The notes: generated from the letters alone by a model not told the origin. Positions 7,939-16,779 are shown, counted from the first letter of the stretch. The stretch is 64,000 nt of DNA from Paenibacillus lutrae (GCF_009757775.1 NZ_RHLK01000011.1:62001-126000); one strand, 5' to 3'. Numbers and translations are program-made.

Positions 7939-9978
7939 ATGACGATGAACAATAAACATACAAATACAAAGAAGATTAGGCTGTTGGCTCTCTTGTGCGC
8001 AGTGGTGCTGCCGGCTTGTCAGAGCCAGGGGGCTGCTCCGGCTAGCACTCCCTCAGCTTCACCAGCGGCCGCGCAAGCCCAAGTTTTAGCCGAGCCGGTC
8101 CCTGTGTCCTACAGCAAGGATGACGAGAACATCGACTGGAAGGCGGCGAGTCCTAACTATATTGAGCTGAGCGCGGCAGGCGCCGACATTAAGGGAGCCG
8201 GAGCAGCGGCAAAGGATCGTACTTTGACGATTAATGCAGCAGGCACCTATGTATTAAGCGGCATATGGGATGGAGGCCAGATTGTTGTCGATGCGCCCAA
8301 AGAAGACAAGGTCTGGCTGGTTCTGAACGGTGTAGAAATTACGAGCAAAGTAAGTGCGGCGATCTATGTGAAGCAAGCGGATAAAACCATTGTTACGCTT
8401 CAGGAAGGCACCAAGAACACTGTAACAGATGCGGCCAAGTATACGGTGGTGGATTCCTCTACGGATGAGCCGAATGCGGCGATTTATAGCAAAGACGACC
8501 TCACCATTAACGGAACCGGCGCTTTGACCGTCCGCGGTAATTACAATAATGGAGTGACGAGCAAAGATGACCTTCGGATTACCGGAGGGGCAATTACGGT
8601 ATCTGCTGCCGATGACGGGATTATGGGAAAAGATCTGGTAGCGTTCAAGGCAGGTACAATCTTGATTGAAGCTGCGGGAGACGGAATCAAATCGACCAAT
8701 GACACGGAAGCAGCCAAAGGAATCATCCATGTAGACGGAGGAACGTTCCAGATTAAAGCGGGCAAAGATGGCATGCAGGCGGCAGCCTCTGTGCAAGTGA
8801 ACGGCGGTACGTTCGCGATTTCCTCCGGCGGCGGGAGCGCGAGCGCTGCTGCGAAGAGTGAAGCGGGAGGCGGCATGAAAGGGGATATGCCGGGCGGAAT
8901 GAAGGGCGGTTTCCCAGGTCAAGCAGAAGGCGGGGCACCTGGAGGAACGAACGGCGAAGGCGGGGCGCGAGCAGACAAGCCAGTCACATCGGAGGCGGCT
9001 AACCAGCCGAAGAGCAGCGCCCAGTCAGACGATGCGGCGGCGGAAACGGCCAGCGGCAAAGCTGTTAAAGCAGGTACGGCTATCGCGATTGCGAAGGGGA
9101 CATTCAGCATCGACTCAGCGGATGATGCTATTCACAGCAACCAGAGCATTGCTATAGCCGGAGGGGATTTCTCTATCGCATCCGGGGATGACGGTATCCA
9201 TGCGGATTCGTCGATTCTGATCAGCGGCGGCAAGATTCAGATTACCAAGAGCTATGAAGGGATCGAGAGCTCGGACATCACCCTCGCAGGCGGGGAGATT
9301 CATGTGACCGCGAGCGACGACGGGATTAATATCGGCGGCGGGGCGGATGGATCGTCGACGAATGGACGTGCCGGGCAGAATAAGTTGAATTCTTCCTCTG
9401 CCGGTAACAAGCTTACGATTACAGGCGGCAGTATATATGTGAATGCATCCGGTGACGGATTGGATTCCAACGGGTCCATTCTGATGTCAGGCGGAACCGT
9501 CTATGTGAACGGACCGACCATGAATGGCAACGGAGCGCTCGATTATGACGGGTCCTTCGAGCTAACCGGCGGTCTGCTGGTTGCAGCCGGCAGCGCGGGA
9601 ATGGCGCAGGCGCCATCGGATTCCTCAACTCAATCGTCTATTCTTATGACCTACCCTCAAGCACAGAAGGCAGGGACGAAAGTCGAGCTGAAGGACAAGA
9701 ACGGGAAAACCCTGGCAAGCTATACGCCTGAAAAGAGTTTTCAGACGATAGTCATAGGCTCGCCTGAACTCACAAAGGATACCGCTTACTCCTTGTATAC
9801 CGGAGAAGCGAAGACGGTTGATTTCACTGCCTCCGGTGCAGTGACCTGGCTTAATGAGAACGGGGTAACTACGGCGAGAAGTTCCGGTCCGGGCGGATTC
9901 GGGGGAGGACCCGGAGGCGGCGGCAATCCGGGTGAGCCTGGCGGAAAACGCGGTCCTGCTGAAATGAGCAGGCCCTAG
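7939..9978 (+). CDS. Beta-helix carbohydrate-binding-domain lipoprotein
   Basis: The 679-residue protein begins with a signal peptide ending in a lipobox (LPAC; Cys near residue 24), so it should be anchored on the outer face of the membrane. The body is made of repeated units with GG-I-I-A and DDGI patterns (ADDGIMG, SGDDGIHAD, ASDDGINIGG, SGDGLDSNG), typical of a right-handed beta-helix of the DUF4353 carbohydrate-binding type. A Gly/Met/Pro-rich stretch and an Ala/Ser linker (about 295-380) split the helix, and the C-terminus is again Gly/Pro-rich. ATG 7939 follows GAGGAGG by 5 nt; ATG 7945 is also possible. It is the third gene of the operon, 17 nt after DUF4956, and probably the surface effector of the system. 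Confidence 0.8.
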   Translation: MTMNNKHTNTKKIRLLALLCAVVLPACQSQGAAPASTPSASPAAAQAQVLAEPVPVSYSKDDENIDWKAASPNYIELSAAGADIKGAGAAAKDRTLTINAAGTYVLSGIWDGGQIVVDAPKEDKVWLVLNGVEITSKVSAAIYVKQADKTIVTLQEGTKNTVTDAAKYTVVDSSTDEPNAAIYSKDDLTINGTGALTVRGNYNNGVTSKDDLRITGGAITVSAADDGIMGKDLVAFKAGTILIEAAGDGIKSTNDTEAAKGIIHVDGGTFQIKAGKDGMQAAASVQVNGGTFAISSGGGSASAAAKSEAGGGMKGDMPGGMKGGFPGQAEGGAPGGTNGEGGARADKPVTSEAANQPKSSAQSDDAAAETASGKAVKAGTAIAIAKGTFSIDSADDAIHSNQSIAIAGGDFSIASGDDGIHADSSILISGGKIQITKSYEGIESSDITLAGGEIHVTASDDGINIGGGADGSSTNGRAGQNKLNSSSAGNKLTITGGSIYVNASGDGLDSNGSILMSGGTVYVNGPTMNGNGALDYDGSFELTGGLLVAAGSAGMAQAPSDSSTQSSILMTYPQAQKAGTKVELKDKNGKTLASYTPEKSFQTIVIGSPELTKDTAYSLYTGEAKTVDFTASGAVTWLNENGVTTARSSGPGGFGGGPGGGGNPGEPGGKRGPAEMSRP

Positions 9979-10031
9979 CACGGATATGCGCCAGCAGGTA
10001 TAAGCAGCTTCATGCATTCAAGCAGGAACTA

Positions 10032-10073
10032 AAGAACCTTCATTCCACTTCAAGTGGTGTGGAGGTTCTTTTG
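10032..10073 (+). terminator. Intrinsic terminator of the lipoprotein operon
   Basis: AAGAACCT..CCACT pairs with AGTGG..AGGTTCTT followed by TTTTGG. It is clearly related to the terminator at 807-857 (same AGAACCTTCA outer arm and CCACT/AGTGG inner arm). Confidence 0.85.
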
Positions 10074-10287
10074 GATTCCTCTATGAGAATGGATCATTGG
10101 GATTTGCCCGGCGGGGGCTGGAGCTGACCGGACATCGGGAGCAAGCAGGATTATTTAACCTGATTTTTGTTTATAAAAAGTATATTTACTAAATTCGATA
10201 CCTTGCGGCAGAACCCGGCATCCGGATGAGTAAGCTAAGGCAAAGCAGGTGCACGGGAACTGGCAGGGATGCAGGAGGCTGAAGGGT

Positions 10288-10761
10288 GTGCCCGCTTATG
10301 CGTATCATTTTGAAACGAACTGGAAGTTTAATGCGGATATCCGGGAAGTCTGGGAGTTGATCGGCGGTACCGCGGATAACAATTGGTGGTCGGGGGTCAG
10401 TTCGGAGCCTATACATATGAGCTCGGACCCCAATGGAATCGGCAGCAAGTATAATTATGTTTTCCGTACGAAGCTTCCGTACAAGCTGGCTTTTATAGCT
10501 GAAGTGATAAGAAGAGAAGAACCGCAATACCTGGAAATAAAAGCGAGCGGGGAGCTGGAGGGCCAAGGCGCCTGGAGATTATCTCAGGAAGGCAGTGTGG
10601 CTCATGTCCAGTACATTTGGCAGGTAAATCCGAACAAGAGGTGGATGAATCTGCTCGGGCCGATTCTGAGGCCGGTATTTATATGGAACCACAGCAGGGT
10701 AATGAATGACGGAGCCAAAGGAATCGCTTCCACCCTTGGTGTGAAGCTGATTTCGTGCTAG
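10288..10761 (+). CDS. SRPBCC (START/Bet v1-like) family protein
   Basis: A 157-residue soluble protein with the N-terminal pattern of polyketide cyclase/SRPBCC proteins: an F-(A/D)-A-D-I-R-E-V-W strand-helix start, a middle antiparallel sheet and a C-terminal long helix (about 115-155) closing the ligand cavity. I chose the GTG at 10288 because AGGAGG lies 9 nt upstream; the upstream ATG at 10249 lacks a site. The family binds hydrophobic ligands; no substrate can be named. It is a single gene and a terminator follows at 10912. Confidence 0.75.
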   Translation: MPAYAYHFETNWKFNADIREVWELIGGTADNNWWSGVSSEPIHMSSDPNGIGSKYNYVFRTKLPYKLAFIAEVIRREEPQYLEIKASGELEGQGAWRLSQEGSVAHVQYIWQVNPNKRWMNLLGPILRPVFIWNHSRVMNDGAKGIASTLGVKLISC

Positions 10762-10911
10762 CTGCCCAATTATTTCAGCAGTAACCAGAGCGACTTGTCC
10801 TTAGGGGAAAGGTCGGGCACGTGGTTCCCTTACAATAATAAGCATACGGGAACCGCTGGACAGGAAGCAGCAGATCCTGCATGTGTGCAAGCAAATACAT
10901 GTGCGCAAGCA

Positions 10912-10953
10912 CAAAGGATCCCGGATGCTGAATTTCAGCAACCGGGATCTTTT
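10912..10953. terminator. Strong bidirectional terminator
   Basis: GGATCCCGG-TGCTGAA pairs with TTCAGCA-CCGGGATC with A- and T-runs on either side. It serves the SRPBCC gene and the convergent gene at 11046. The rest of 10762-11045 holds nothing recognisable. Confidence 0.85.
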
Positions 10954-11045
10954 CAGCATAAATCTTATTAACTGGCGCATCTATGCCGTGAGTTTCTATA
11001 CACGGACCGGAGTTTGAGTGAGGGGCGCTTCATTCCCCTCTTCAC

Positions 11046-11954
11046 TTACTCTGCTTTGTAGTCATCTTTCGTATCGATCCGGATTGAATTGGCATCGGCA
11101 TCCCACGTAACACCGATATTCATCAGTTCCGCAACGTCTCTAAGTTTGAAGTAGTTATTCCCATCAATATTGTATGCAATGAAAAACACTTCTAGTTCAT
11201 CGAGATATACACTGGCTGACGTTTCCTGCACTTCCTTGCTTGCCGATCCTTCAGCAGCAGCCAGCTCTCCGCCTACTGGTGTATAAGCTTTATTAGGGGC
11301 CAGAGCAATTGCATTCTTGTCGGCATCCCAGCTGATTTCAAAGTTCTTTTCCGTGCCGTTTACCGATATCGCCAAATCCCGTAATTTAAAATAGTTGTTA
11401 CCCTGGATATTGTAGGCCTCGAATGCCACATCTTTGCCGTTTACCAATACTTTGGCAGGTGTAGGAATCGCTGACACAGTCTCAGACATCGGCTCTTCCG
11501 TACCTGGAACCTCCGTACCCGGAACCTCCGTTCCCGCTTCGCCTCCAATTACTTGCAGTAGAATGGGAGCATTATCGTCCTTGTTTTCGCCTTGGAATAC
11601 AGGGAAAATACCGTAATCCACTGCTTCTGTAAGCACCGCTGAGTTGTTGACGATATCTACGTATTCCAGGCTTTCATCGTCCACCCATTTGGCGATTGCC
11701 GTCTCTTCGGACAGTTCCCCATAGAAAGTCACCTTCACTGGGCCCGTCGCTAAATACTTGACCTCACCATAACTTACGTCCTCGATCATTGTTAATTCAA
11801 CTACATTTGAAATGGTAACATAGCCGCCCAGCTTTGAATCAAAACGCATGACACGTCCCTCTTCGCTTGCAGCCAGCCCCGTGAATGATGCGAATAACGA
11901 AATGAACAAAGCAAGTACGGTCGTAACTGAAAGACGTTTGAAGCTTTTCTTCAT
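11046..11954 (-). CDS. Secreted stalk-domain (copper amine oxidase N-terminal-like) protein
   Basis: The 302-residue protein has a signal peptide (KKSFKRL, a hydrophobic core, cleavage near GLAASEE). Residues about 28-130 form a beta-rich domain without a family I recognise. A PGTEVPGTEEP linker (about 140-152) follows, then two copies of a stalk-like domain, each with a NI-GNNYFKLRD core (about 178-190 and 265-277). Such domains (PF07833-like) are common in Paenibacillus exoproteins and are thought to be structural or wall-associated. The ATG at 11954 follows GAGGAGAG; the ATG at 11972 overlaps that site. It stands alone, divergent from a 580-nt noncoding region. Confidence 0.8.
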   Translation of the reverse strand: MKKSFKRLSVTTVLALFISLFASFTGLAASEEGRVMRFDSKLGGYVTISNVVELTMIEDVSYGEVKYLATGPVKVTFYGELSEETAIAKWVDDESLEYVDIVNNSAVLTEAVDYGIFPVFQGENKDDNAPILLQVIGGEAGTEVPGTEVPGTEEPMSETVSAIPTPAKVLVNGKDVAFEAYNIQGNNYFKLRDLAISVNGTEKNFEISWDADKNAIALAPNKAYTPVGGELAAAEGSASKEVQETSASVYLDELEVFFIAYNIDGNNYFKLRDVAELMNIGVTWDADANSIRIDTKDDYKAE

Positions 11955-12199
11955 CGGATAATCTCTCCTCATTTTTAAGTAACTAAATAATTAATATGGC
12001 TTACTAAGATTAAATCATATCGGACCCCTTTTCAATATATTGGTAACAACTATTTGTGTCATTATGACGTGAAGTTGAGTGATTTGGCGAAGAAGCGCGA
12101 TTAAATGAATAGGGTGGCACATCCCGGTCCCATGGTTTAAAGAATTAAAAATTTCCATTGTATAGGAGGATATGTTAGGCGCATATTGCATTAGTTTCG

Positions 12200-12208
12200 A
12201 TGTTATAA
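12200..12208 (+). promoter_or_regulatory. Extended -10 promoter
   Basis: TGTTATAAT is a perfect -10 hexamer with the TGn extension; no good -35 is present, as allowed for extended -10 promoters. Transcription would start near 12215. Confidence 0.5.
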
Positions 12209-12214
12209 TTATTA

Positions 12215-12357
12215 TTAGTTCTTACAAATCTATTTAATACGTAAAGGTCATACTGGATAGAACCTTGAGATGAATCGGCTGCATATAGATGGCTGCGGAG
12301 TGCGGCTTCATGATCGAGATACCAGGCTATCGGACGGTAGGTGCCAGTCCTTTTTTA
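12215..12357 (+). ncRNA. Candidate small RNA or leader ended by a terminator
   Basis: The segment is GC-rich in AT-rich surroundings. It can form GCTGC/GCGGC and GATA/TATC hairpins and a final GGACGG..CC-A-GTCC hairpin (about 12332-12350) followed by TTTTTT. With the extended -10 at 12200 this makes a self-contained unit of about 140 nt. I could not match it to a known riboswitch or RNA family. It may be a free small RNA or an attenuator for the gene at 12539. Confidence 0.35.
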
Positions 12358-12538
12358 TGATCCATTGGAGTGAAAAAGTATTGTAAAAAACCAGCCGATG
12401 GTGAATACTGATATTGGAAATATGATTTTTAAATGGAAAAAATCAATGAAAAAAATCCGGATTGCTGGAGCGTGACATCGAAGGAATAGTGTCTTACTCG
12501 CTTTATGTAACTATTAATGGTGTATGGGGGGCTGTGTA

Positions 12539-13588
12539 ATGAAAGTTTTAAACGGCATCGAGTGTATATTTGACCAGTACTTATATGACGAGCATGGACT
12601 CAACTGTTTTTTGGCACCCAAATATTTAGCGACGCAAACATTTAACCAGGAATACCCCGATTTGTTTTATCTGTACTTCCATTTATTCTTCCACTACAAT
12701 TTCAATCCCGCCGATCGCGACGTTCCTCCATTCTATCATCATGATTTGGATTCCATTGAATCTTATCTCCTCAGAGAAAAACTAGGATTAGAGACGGTCG
12801 ACATTCATATAGAAGATAACCTGGTAGAGAAAATTGAAGAAAATTTAACCGAGGGATGGCCCGTATTCGTGCCTGTAAGCAAGAAAGCGATCTTCTATTG
12901 TGAAGAATATTTGAGGAATGACCATCCGCACCTTATTCTTGTAAAAGGCTATGACCGGGAAAGAAGCCGTTTTGTCATACAGGATGGCGAGCAGCTTGTT
13001 TCCTTAACGAACAGCAGGCCCTATCCGGCTCTGCGGACCAAGATCGGCGACGTGTGTTCCGAGTTCTACATGCTGTACGAGACTATGGAAAGCGGTTTCA
13101 ATATGTATAGTGAATCCTTTGACTATATGAATGGAAGTATAAAAGCGATGAGAGCGGTAAGAGCGCCTGTGATAGATTCCAGTCTAAGCGCATTAATAGA
13201 CATCTCGGATATGATACTGGAATTTGCAGGACAAGAGGAACACTTTATCCAGTCTAAACTTGAGTATCTTGCGCATAGCGATAACGAGTTAATCATGGCG
13301 TATATATCCAGTCAGAAAATCTTATTTAACATTCTCCTCCATTTTATTTCCAGGCATGATCATGACCCTTCCCATGTAGAGCAAATCCGAATCCTGATGA
13401 ATGAATGCAGCGGCTTATGGAAAAAGCTCACGAATATCGTCGTGCTTAATGCAGGGAGGAAGAAGGCCGGACTTGGAAACTCCAGTTCTTCTATGATTAC
13501 CAGTTTATCCGGGGAAATTATGGAAATGGAGATTAGGTTATTAAAAGATATAGCCAAGATCGGAGCGGCCTTGAAAACTCCGGTCTGA
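12539..13588 (+). CDS. BtrH/C39-like N-terminal domain protein, unknown role
   Basis: The 349-residue soluble protein looks two-domain. Residues about 1-175 resemble the butirosin BtrH N-terminal, papain/C39-like fold: a Cys in GLNCFLAP (near 24), a WPVFVPVSK strand and a HLILVKGYD segment with a possible His partner near 140. Residues about 200-349 are helical and of unknown family. BtrH is an acyltransferase moving an acyl group from a carrier protein to an aminoglycoside, and relatives sit in peptide or antibiotic clusters. Here no such cluster is present; neighbours are a candidate RNA upstream and an amino-acid transporter downstream. The start is uncertain: ATG 12539 (after GGGGGGCT) or ATG 12524. 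Confidence 0.55.
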   Translation: MKVLNGIECIFDQYLYDEHGLNCFLAPKYLATQTFNQEYPDLFYLYFHLFFHYNFNPADRDVPPFYHHDLDSIESYLLREKLGLETVDIHIEDNLVEKIEENLTEGWPVFVPVSKKAIFYCEEYLRNDHPHLILVKGYDRERSRFVIQDGEQLVSLTNSRPYPALRTKIGDVCSEFYMLYETMESGFNMYSESFDYMNGSIKAMRAVRAPVIDSSLSALIDISDMILEFAGQEEHFIQSKLEYLAHSDNELIMAYISSQKILFNILLHFISRHDHDPSHVEQIRILMNECSGLWKKLTNIVVLNAGRKKAGLGNSSSSMITSLSGEIMEMEIRLLKDIAKIGAALKTPV

Positions 13589-13739
13589 AGCGAGACTAGC
13601 CGGCTTCGCATGTCATTTGCCGTCTGCCCGTCCTCTAAATATCTCAGTAGCTATCGACCCATTTAAGAGAATGTGCTATTCTTGATAACGTGGTAACGCA
13701 ATAAAGTAACCAAACTTATTCAAAGGTGGCCTCTTACAG

Positions 13740-14516
13740 ATGAAACGTTTAGCATCAATGGTTCTAGTTGTGGCAGCAGCCCTCTCCATTTTCACGGGGT
13801 GCTCGTCCAAAGGAGCAGAGAATGGCAGCAAAGAGCTGGTCATTGGAATTGACGACAAATTTGCGCCGATGGGTTTCCGGGATGAGAAGAACGAAATCGT
13901 CGGTTTTGATATCGATTACGCCAAGGCGGCGGGTGAGAAGATGGGCCAGGCGGTTAAATTCCAACCAATCGACTGGAAGACCAAAGAGTCTGAGCTGAGC
14001 AGCGGACGAATCGATCTGATTTGGAACGGTTATACGATTACGGACGAGCGTAAAGGGAAAGTTCTTTTTACCAAACCTTATCTTAAAAATGCACAGGTTG
14101 TTGTTACGAAGAGTAATTCACCTGTGACGAAGCTGGATGATCTGGCGGGTAAAGTTGTAGGGCTCCAGTCCCTTTCTTCGGCTGCTGACGCGCTGAACGC
14201 GAATCCGGTTAAATCGAAGATCAAGTCCGTTACGGAATATGCGGATAATGTCCTCGCCTTGAGCGATTTGAAAATCGGCCGGGTGGAAGCGGTTGTCATT
14301 GATGAAGTCGTGATCAAGTATTACATGTCCAAGGATCAGGGGGCTTTTAAACTGCTGACTGATTCGCTGGCTCCTGAGGAATATGGAATCGGCGTGAAGA
14401 AGGGCAACGAGGCTCTGCTTCAGAAGCTGCAGAAAGCACTCGATGATATGAACCAGGACGGAACGGCTGCGAAGATTTCCGAGAAATGGTTCGGCGAGAA
14501 TAAAGTATTGAAGTAA
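13740..14516 (+). CDS. Polar amino-acid ABC transporter substrate-binding lipoprotein
   Basis: The 258-residue protein has a lipoprotein signal (lipobox FTGC; Cys near 21) and the SBP_bac_3 fold: VIGIDDKFAPMGFRD (ligand-binding start), FDIDYAKAAGEKMG, ELSSGRIDLIWNGYTIT and a late KISEKWFGE. It delivers a polar amino acid such as cystine or arginine to the membrane complex; the exact ligand cannot be read. Start ATG 13740 follows AAAGGTGG. It is the first gene of a three-gene operon (binding protein, permease, ATPase), and a strong stem-loop separates it from the permease, fitting higher expression of the binding protein. Confidence 0.88.
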   Translation: MKRLASMVLVVAAALSIFTGCSSKGAENGSKELVIGIDDKFAPMGFRDEKNEIVGFDIDYAKAAGEKMGQAVKFQPIDWKTKESELSSGRIDLIWNGYTITDERKGKVLFTKPYLKNAQVVVTKSNSPVTKLDDLAGKVVGLQSLSSAADALNANPVKSKIKSVTEYADNVLALSDLKIGRVEAVVIDEVVIKYYMSKDQGAFKLLTDSLAPEEYGIGVKKGNEALLQKLQKALDDMNQDGTAAKISEKWFGENKVLK

Positions 14517-14534
14517 TCAGAACTGAATGAAGAT

Positions 14535-14576
14535 AAAACAAATCGGATTTCTTAATTGAAATCCCATTTTGTTTTT
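14535..14576 (+). terminator. Intercistronic terminator-like stem-loop
   Basis: AAAACAAAT and GGATTTC pair with GAAATCC and ATTTTGTTTT. It lies between the binding-protein and permease genes, abutting the permease ribosome binding site. Likely a partial terminator or 3' stabiliser that lowers permease and ATPase expression. Confidence 0.65.
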
Positions 14577-14589
14577 GGAGGAACTTTGT

Positions 14590-15249
14590 ATGTCTGCAGA
14601 TTATTGGAACACTATGGTCCTGCCTATGCTGGAAGGGGCCCAGATGACTGTCCTGCTGTTCTTGATTGCTATTGTGGTCTCGATACCGCTCGGATTCGGG
14701 CTTACACTGGCGGTCAAAAGCAGCAGCAAACCGGTCTCCTGGCTGGCCCACACCTATATTTATGTCATGCGCGGTACGCCGCTGCTGCTGCAATTGCTCA
14801 TTATCTGCTTCGGGCTGCCCATGCTGCCCGTTGTCGGCGAATATCTGGTACTGGACCGATTTGCAGCGGCCTGTCTGGGATTCATCCTGAACTACGCCGC
14901 TTATTTCGCGGAAATCTTCCGCGGAGGATTGCTTGCTATCGACAAAGGGCAGTATGAGGCTTCTCAGGTGCTCGGTTTAAGCAAATGGCAGACTACTACG
15001 CGTATTATCCTGCCGCAGATGTTCCGGGTCGTACTGCCGGCAGTATCCAATGAATCCATCACGCTGATCAAGGATACCGCGCTGCTCTACGCGGTTGCGG
15101 TGCCGGAACTGCTGCACTTTGCGCAAACCGCAGTAAACCGTGACTTTACCATTGTCCCGTTCTTTATAGCGGGTATTATTTATCTGATTATGACCCTTCT
15201 ATTGACCCTGCTGTTCAAATGGATGGAAAGAAGATTTAAATACGAATAA
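14590..15249 (+). CDS. Polar amino-acid ABC transporter permease
   Basis: The 219-residue protein has the HisM/ArtQ-type fold with about five membrane helices. The characteristic [14 protein letters not shown] segment near residue 57-70, and the EAA-type coupling loop [20 protein letters not shown] near 125-145 that contacts the ATPase, are both visible. ATG 14590 is preceded by TTTGGAGG at a normal distance; the ATG at 14569 has none. It forms the membrane channel for the substrate bound by the upstream lipoprotein. Confidence 0.9.
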   Translation: MSADYWNTMVLPMLEGAQMTVLLFLIAIVVSIPLGFGLTLAVKSSSKPVSWLAHTYIYVMRGTPLLLQLLIICFGLPMLPVVGEYLVLDRFAAACLGFILNYAAYFAEIFRGGLLAIDKGQYEASQVLGLSKWQTTTRIILPQMFRVVLPAVSNESITLIKDTALLYAVAVPELLHFAQTAVNRDFTIVPFFIAGIIYLIMTLLLTLLFKWMERRFKYE

Positions 15250-15262
15250 AGGAATGGCGCTT

Positions 15263-16009
15263 GTGGCTATTATTGAAGTCGATGGACTTACCAAATCATA
15301 TGGAACCCTGGAAGTCTTGAAGAAAATGACGTTCGACGTCCATAAGAATGATGTCGTTGCGGTGATCGGGCCATCCGGGTCAGGCAAAAGCACGATGCTC
15401 CGCAGCTTGGTTCACCTCGAAGAAATTAATGGCGGCAGCATCCGGGTGTCCGGTGAGTATCTGGTCCAGAACGGACTCTACTCCAAGCCGGGAGAAATCA
15501 AGAGAATCACCTCCAAGATGGGGATGGTGTTCCAGCATTTCAATCTCTTTCCCCACCTGACGGTAAAAGAAAACCTGGAGCTCGCCCCCAAAGTCGTAAA
15601 AGGCGAGACAGGTGCGGAAATCAGCCGCAGAAGCGCCGAGCTGCTGGAGAAGGTAGGCCTCGGAGGACGGGCGTCCGAGTATCCGTCCAGGCTGTCGGGC
15701 GGCCAGAAGCAGCGGGTTGCGATTGCCCGGGCGCTGATGATGAACCCGGATATCCTGCTCTTCGATGAACCGACATCCGCACTTGACCCCGAACTGACGG
15801 GCGAGGTGCTGCAGGTCATGAAGAAGCTCGCAGAGGAGCATATGACGATGATCGTCGTGACTCACGAAATGGGATTTGCCCGAGAGGTGGCTAACCGGGT
15901 GATGTTCATGGATCACGGGGAGATAATCGAATCGGGCCATCCGGAGCAGCTCTTTACGAATCCCCAGTTCGATCGGACGAAGGCTTTTCTTAACCGGAGC
16001 TTTAAATAG
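15263..16009 (+). CDS. Polar amino-acid ABC transporter ATPase
   Basis: The 248-residue ATPase has Walker [10 protein letters not shown] (near 35), Q-loop, signature [15 protein letters not shown] (about 140), Walker [15 protein letters not shown] and the switch His in VVTHEMG. It powers import by the two upstream proteins. AAAGGA at 15248-15253 touches the ATG at 15254 but is 9 nt from the GTG at 15263, so I chose the GTG, which gives the usual family N-terminus. A terminator follows at 16032. Confidence 0.92.
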   Translation: MAIIEVDGLTKSYGTLEVLKKMTFDVHKNDVVAVIGPSGSGKSTMLRSLVHLEEINGGSIRVSGEYLVQNGLYSKPGEIKRITSKMGMVFQHFNLFPHLTVKENLELAPKVVKGETGAEISRRSAELLEKVGLGGRASEYPSRLSGGQKQRVAIARALMMNPDILLFDEPTSALDPELTGEVLQVMKKLAEEHMTMIVVTHEMGFAREVANRVMFMDHGEIIESGHPEQLFTNPQFDRTKAFLNRSFK

Positions 16010-16031
16010 TTCTTCTTTATAAAGCGGCTAT

Positions 16032-16066
16032 AACAGGCATCTTGCATGACAAGGTGTCTGTTTGTT
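16032..16066 (+). terminator. Terminator of the amino-acid transporter operon
   Basis: AACAGGCATCTTG pairs with CAAGGTGTCTGTT, followed by TGTTT, 22 nt after the ATPase stop. Confidence 0.75.
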
Positions 16067-16101
16067 TATGTTAAGATATTGAGGAAGGAGGCTGTGAAAC
16101 G

Positions 16102-16779
16102 ATGGGTAATGAGACCAGGATGCCTGATTCACCAGTGCCTTCTGCCAAAGGGGGCAACCTCCAGACCGCAACGTTTGGTATGGGCTGCTTTTGGAGCCCG
16201 GAAGCCTTGTTCGGGCATTTGCCGGGTGTGGTTAGAACCCGTACAGGCTATGCGGGCGGCACCCTATCGGATCCTTCTTACCGTAAGATGGGGGATCATT
16301 CGGAGACGGTTCAAATTGACTTTGATCCGGATGAAATCACTTTCGGGGAAATCTTAGAGATTTTCTGGAGCAGTCACAACCCGGTTAACATAAACGATTA
16401 CAAGGGACGGCAGTACATGTCCCTGCTCCTTTATCATGATGAGGGGCAGCACCGAGAGATCCGGCACGTTATTCAAAAGCGGGCTGCACTGGGTAAAGGA
16501 AAGCCGGAGACGGAGATCGCCCCGTATTCCCGCTGGTACCTTGCCGAGGAGAGACATCAGAAGTATTATCTCCAAAGATACCCGGACGCCGTGGATAAGC
16601 TGCATGTCCTGTACCCCTCGGGTAATGAATGGATGAACTCGGCGCTGGCAGCCCGCTTGAACGGACTGGCCAAGGGATATACGAACCTGGAGCGTATTAT
16701 ACAAGAAATTCAGAGCGGACCGTTCAGCCACGCGCACAAGGAGACGGTGATCGGACTTATCCGGCAAATCCGGTGGTAG
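16102..16779 (+). CDS. msrA: Peptide methionine (S)-S-oxide reductase
   Basis: The 225-residue protein has the MsrA core: FGMGCFWSPEALFG with the catalytic Cys in GCFW (near residue 29), GYAGG (49-53), the DHSETVQIDFDP strand, and a FWSSHNP segment. MsrA reduces methionine-S-sulfoxide in proteins and free methionine, using thioredoxin. The usual GCFWG-E is GCFWSPE here, a mild variation. The protein has an extended C-terminal helical part (about 165-225) that differs from short E. coli-type MsrA. A clear AAGGAGG lies upstream. Adjacent to an amino-acid importer that could bring sulfur amino acids, though with its own terminator between them. Confidence 0.92.
   Translation: MGNETRMPDSPVPSAKGGNLQTATFGMGCFWSPEALFGHLPGVVRTRTGYAGGTLSDPSYRKMGDHSETVQIDFDPDEITFGEILEIFWSSHNPVNINDYKGRQYMSLLLYHDEGQHREIRHVIQKRAALGKGKPETEIAPYSRWYLAEERHQKYYLQRYPDAVDKLHVLYPSGNEWMNSALAARLNGLAKGYTNLERIIQEIQSGPFSHAHKETVIGLIRQIRW

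Larger units (their letters stand above)
11955..12538. other. Noncoding region with a promoter and candidate small RNA
   Basis: No convincing gene. It holds the upstream region of the stalk-domain gene, an extended -10 promoter near 12200, a GC-rich structured segment ending in a T-run near 12356, and then AT-rich DNA before the BtrH-like gene. Confidence 0.6.

Noticed and set aside
12108-12125. AGGGTGGCAC, resembling the core of a T-box leader
   Set aside because: The following bases (ATCCCGG) do not match the T-box consensus ACCGCG, no stem I or terminator is in place and no aminoacyl or amino-acid gene follows directly.
12161-12237. GGAGG with ATG 12172 opening a 21-codon frame
   Set aside because: The ribosome binding site is only 2 nt from the ATG, the peptide is an Ile-rich AT-driven stretch, and the extended -10 promoter lies inside it.
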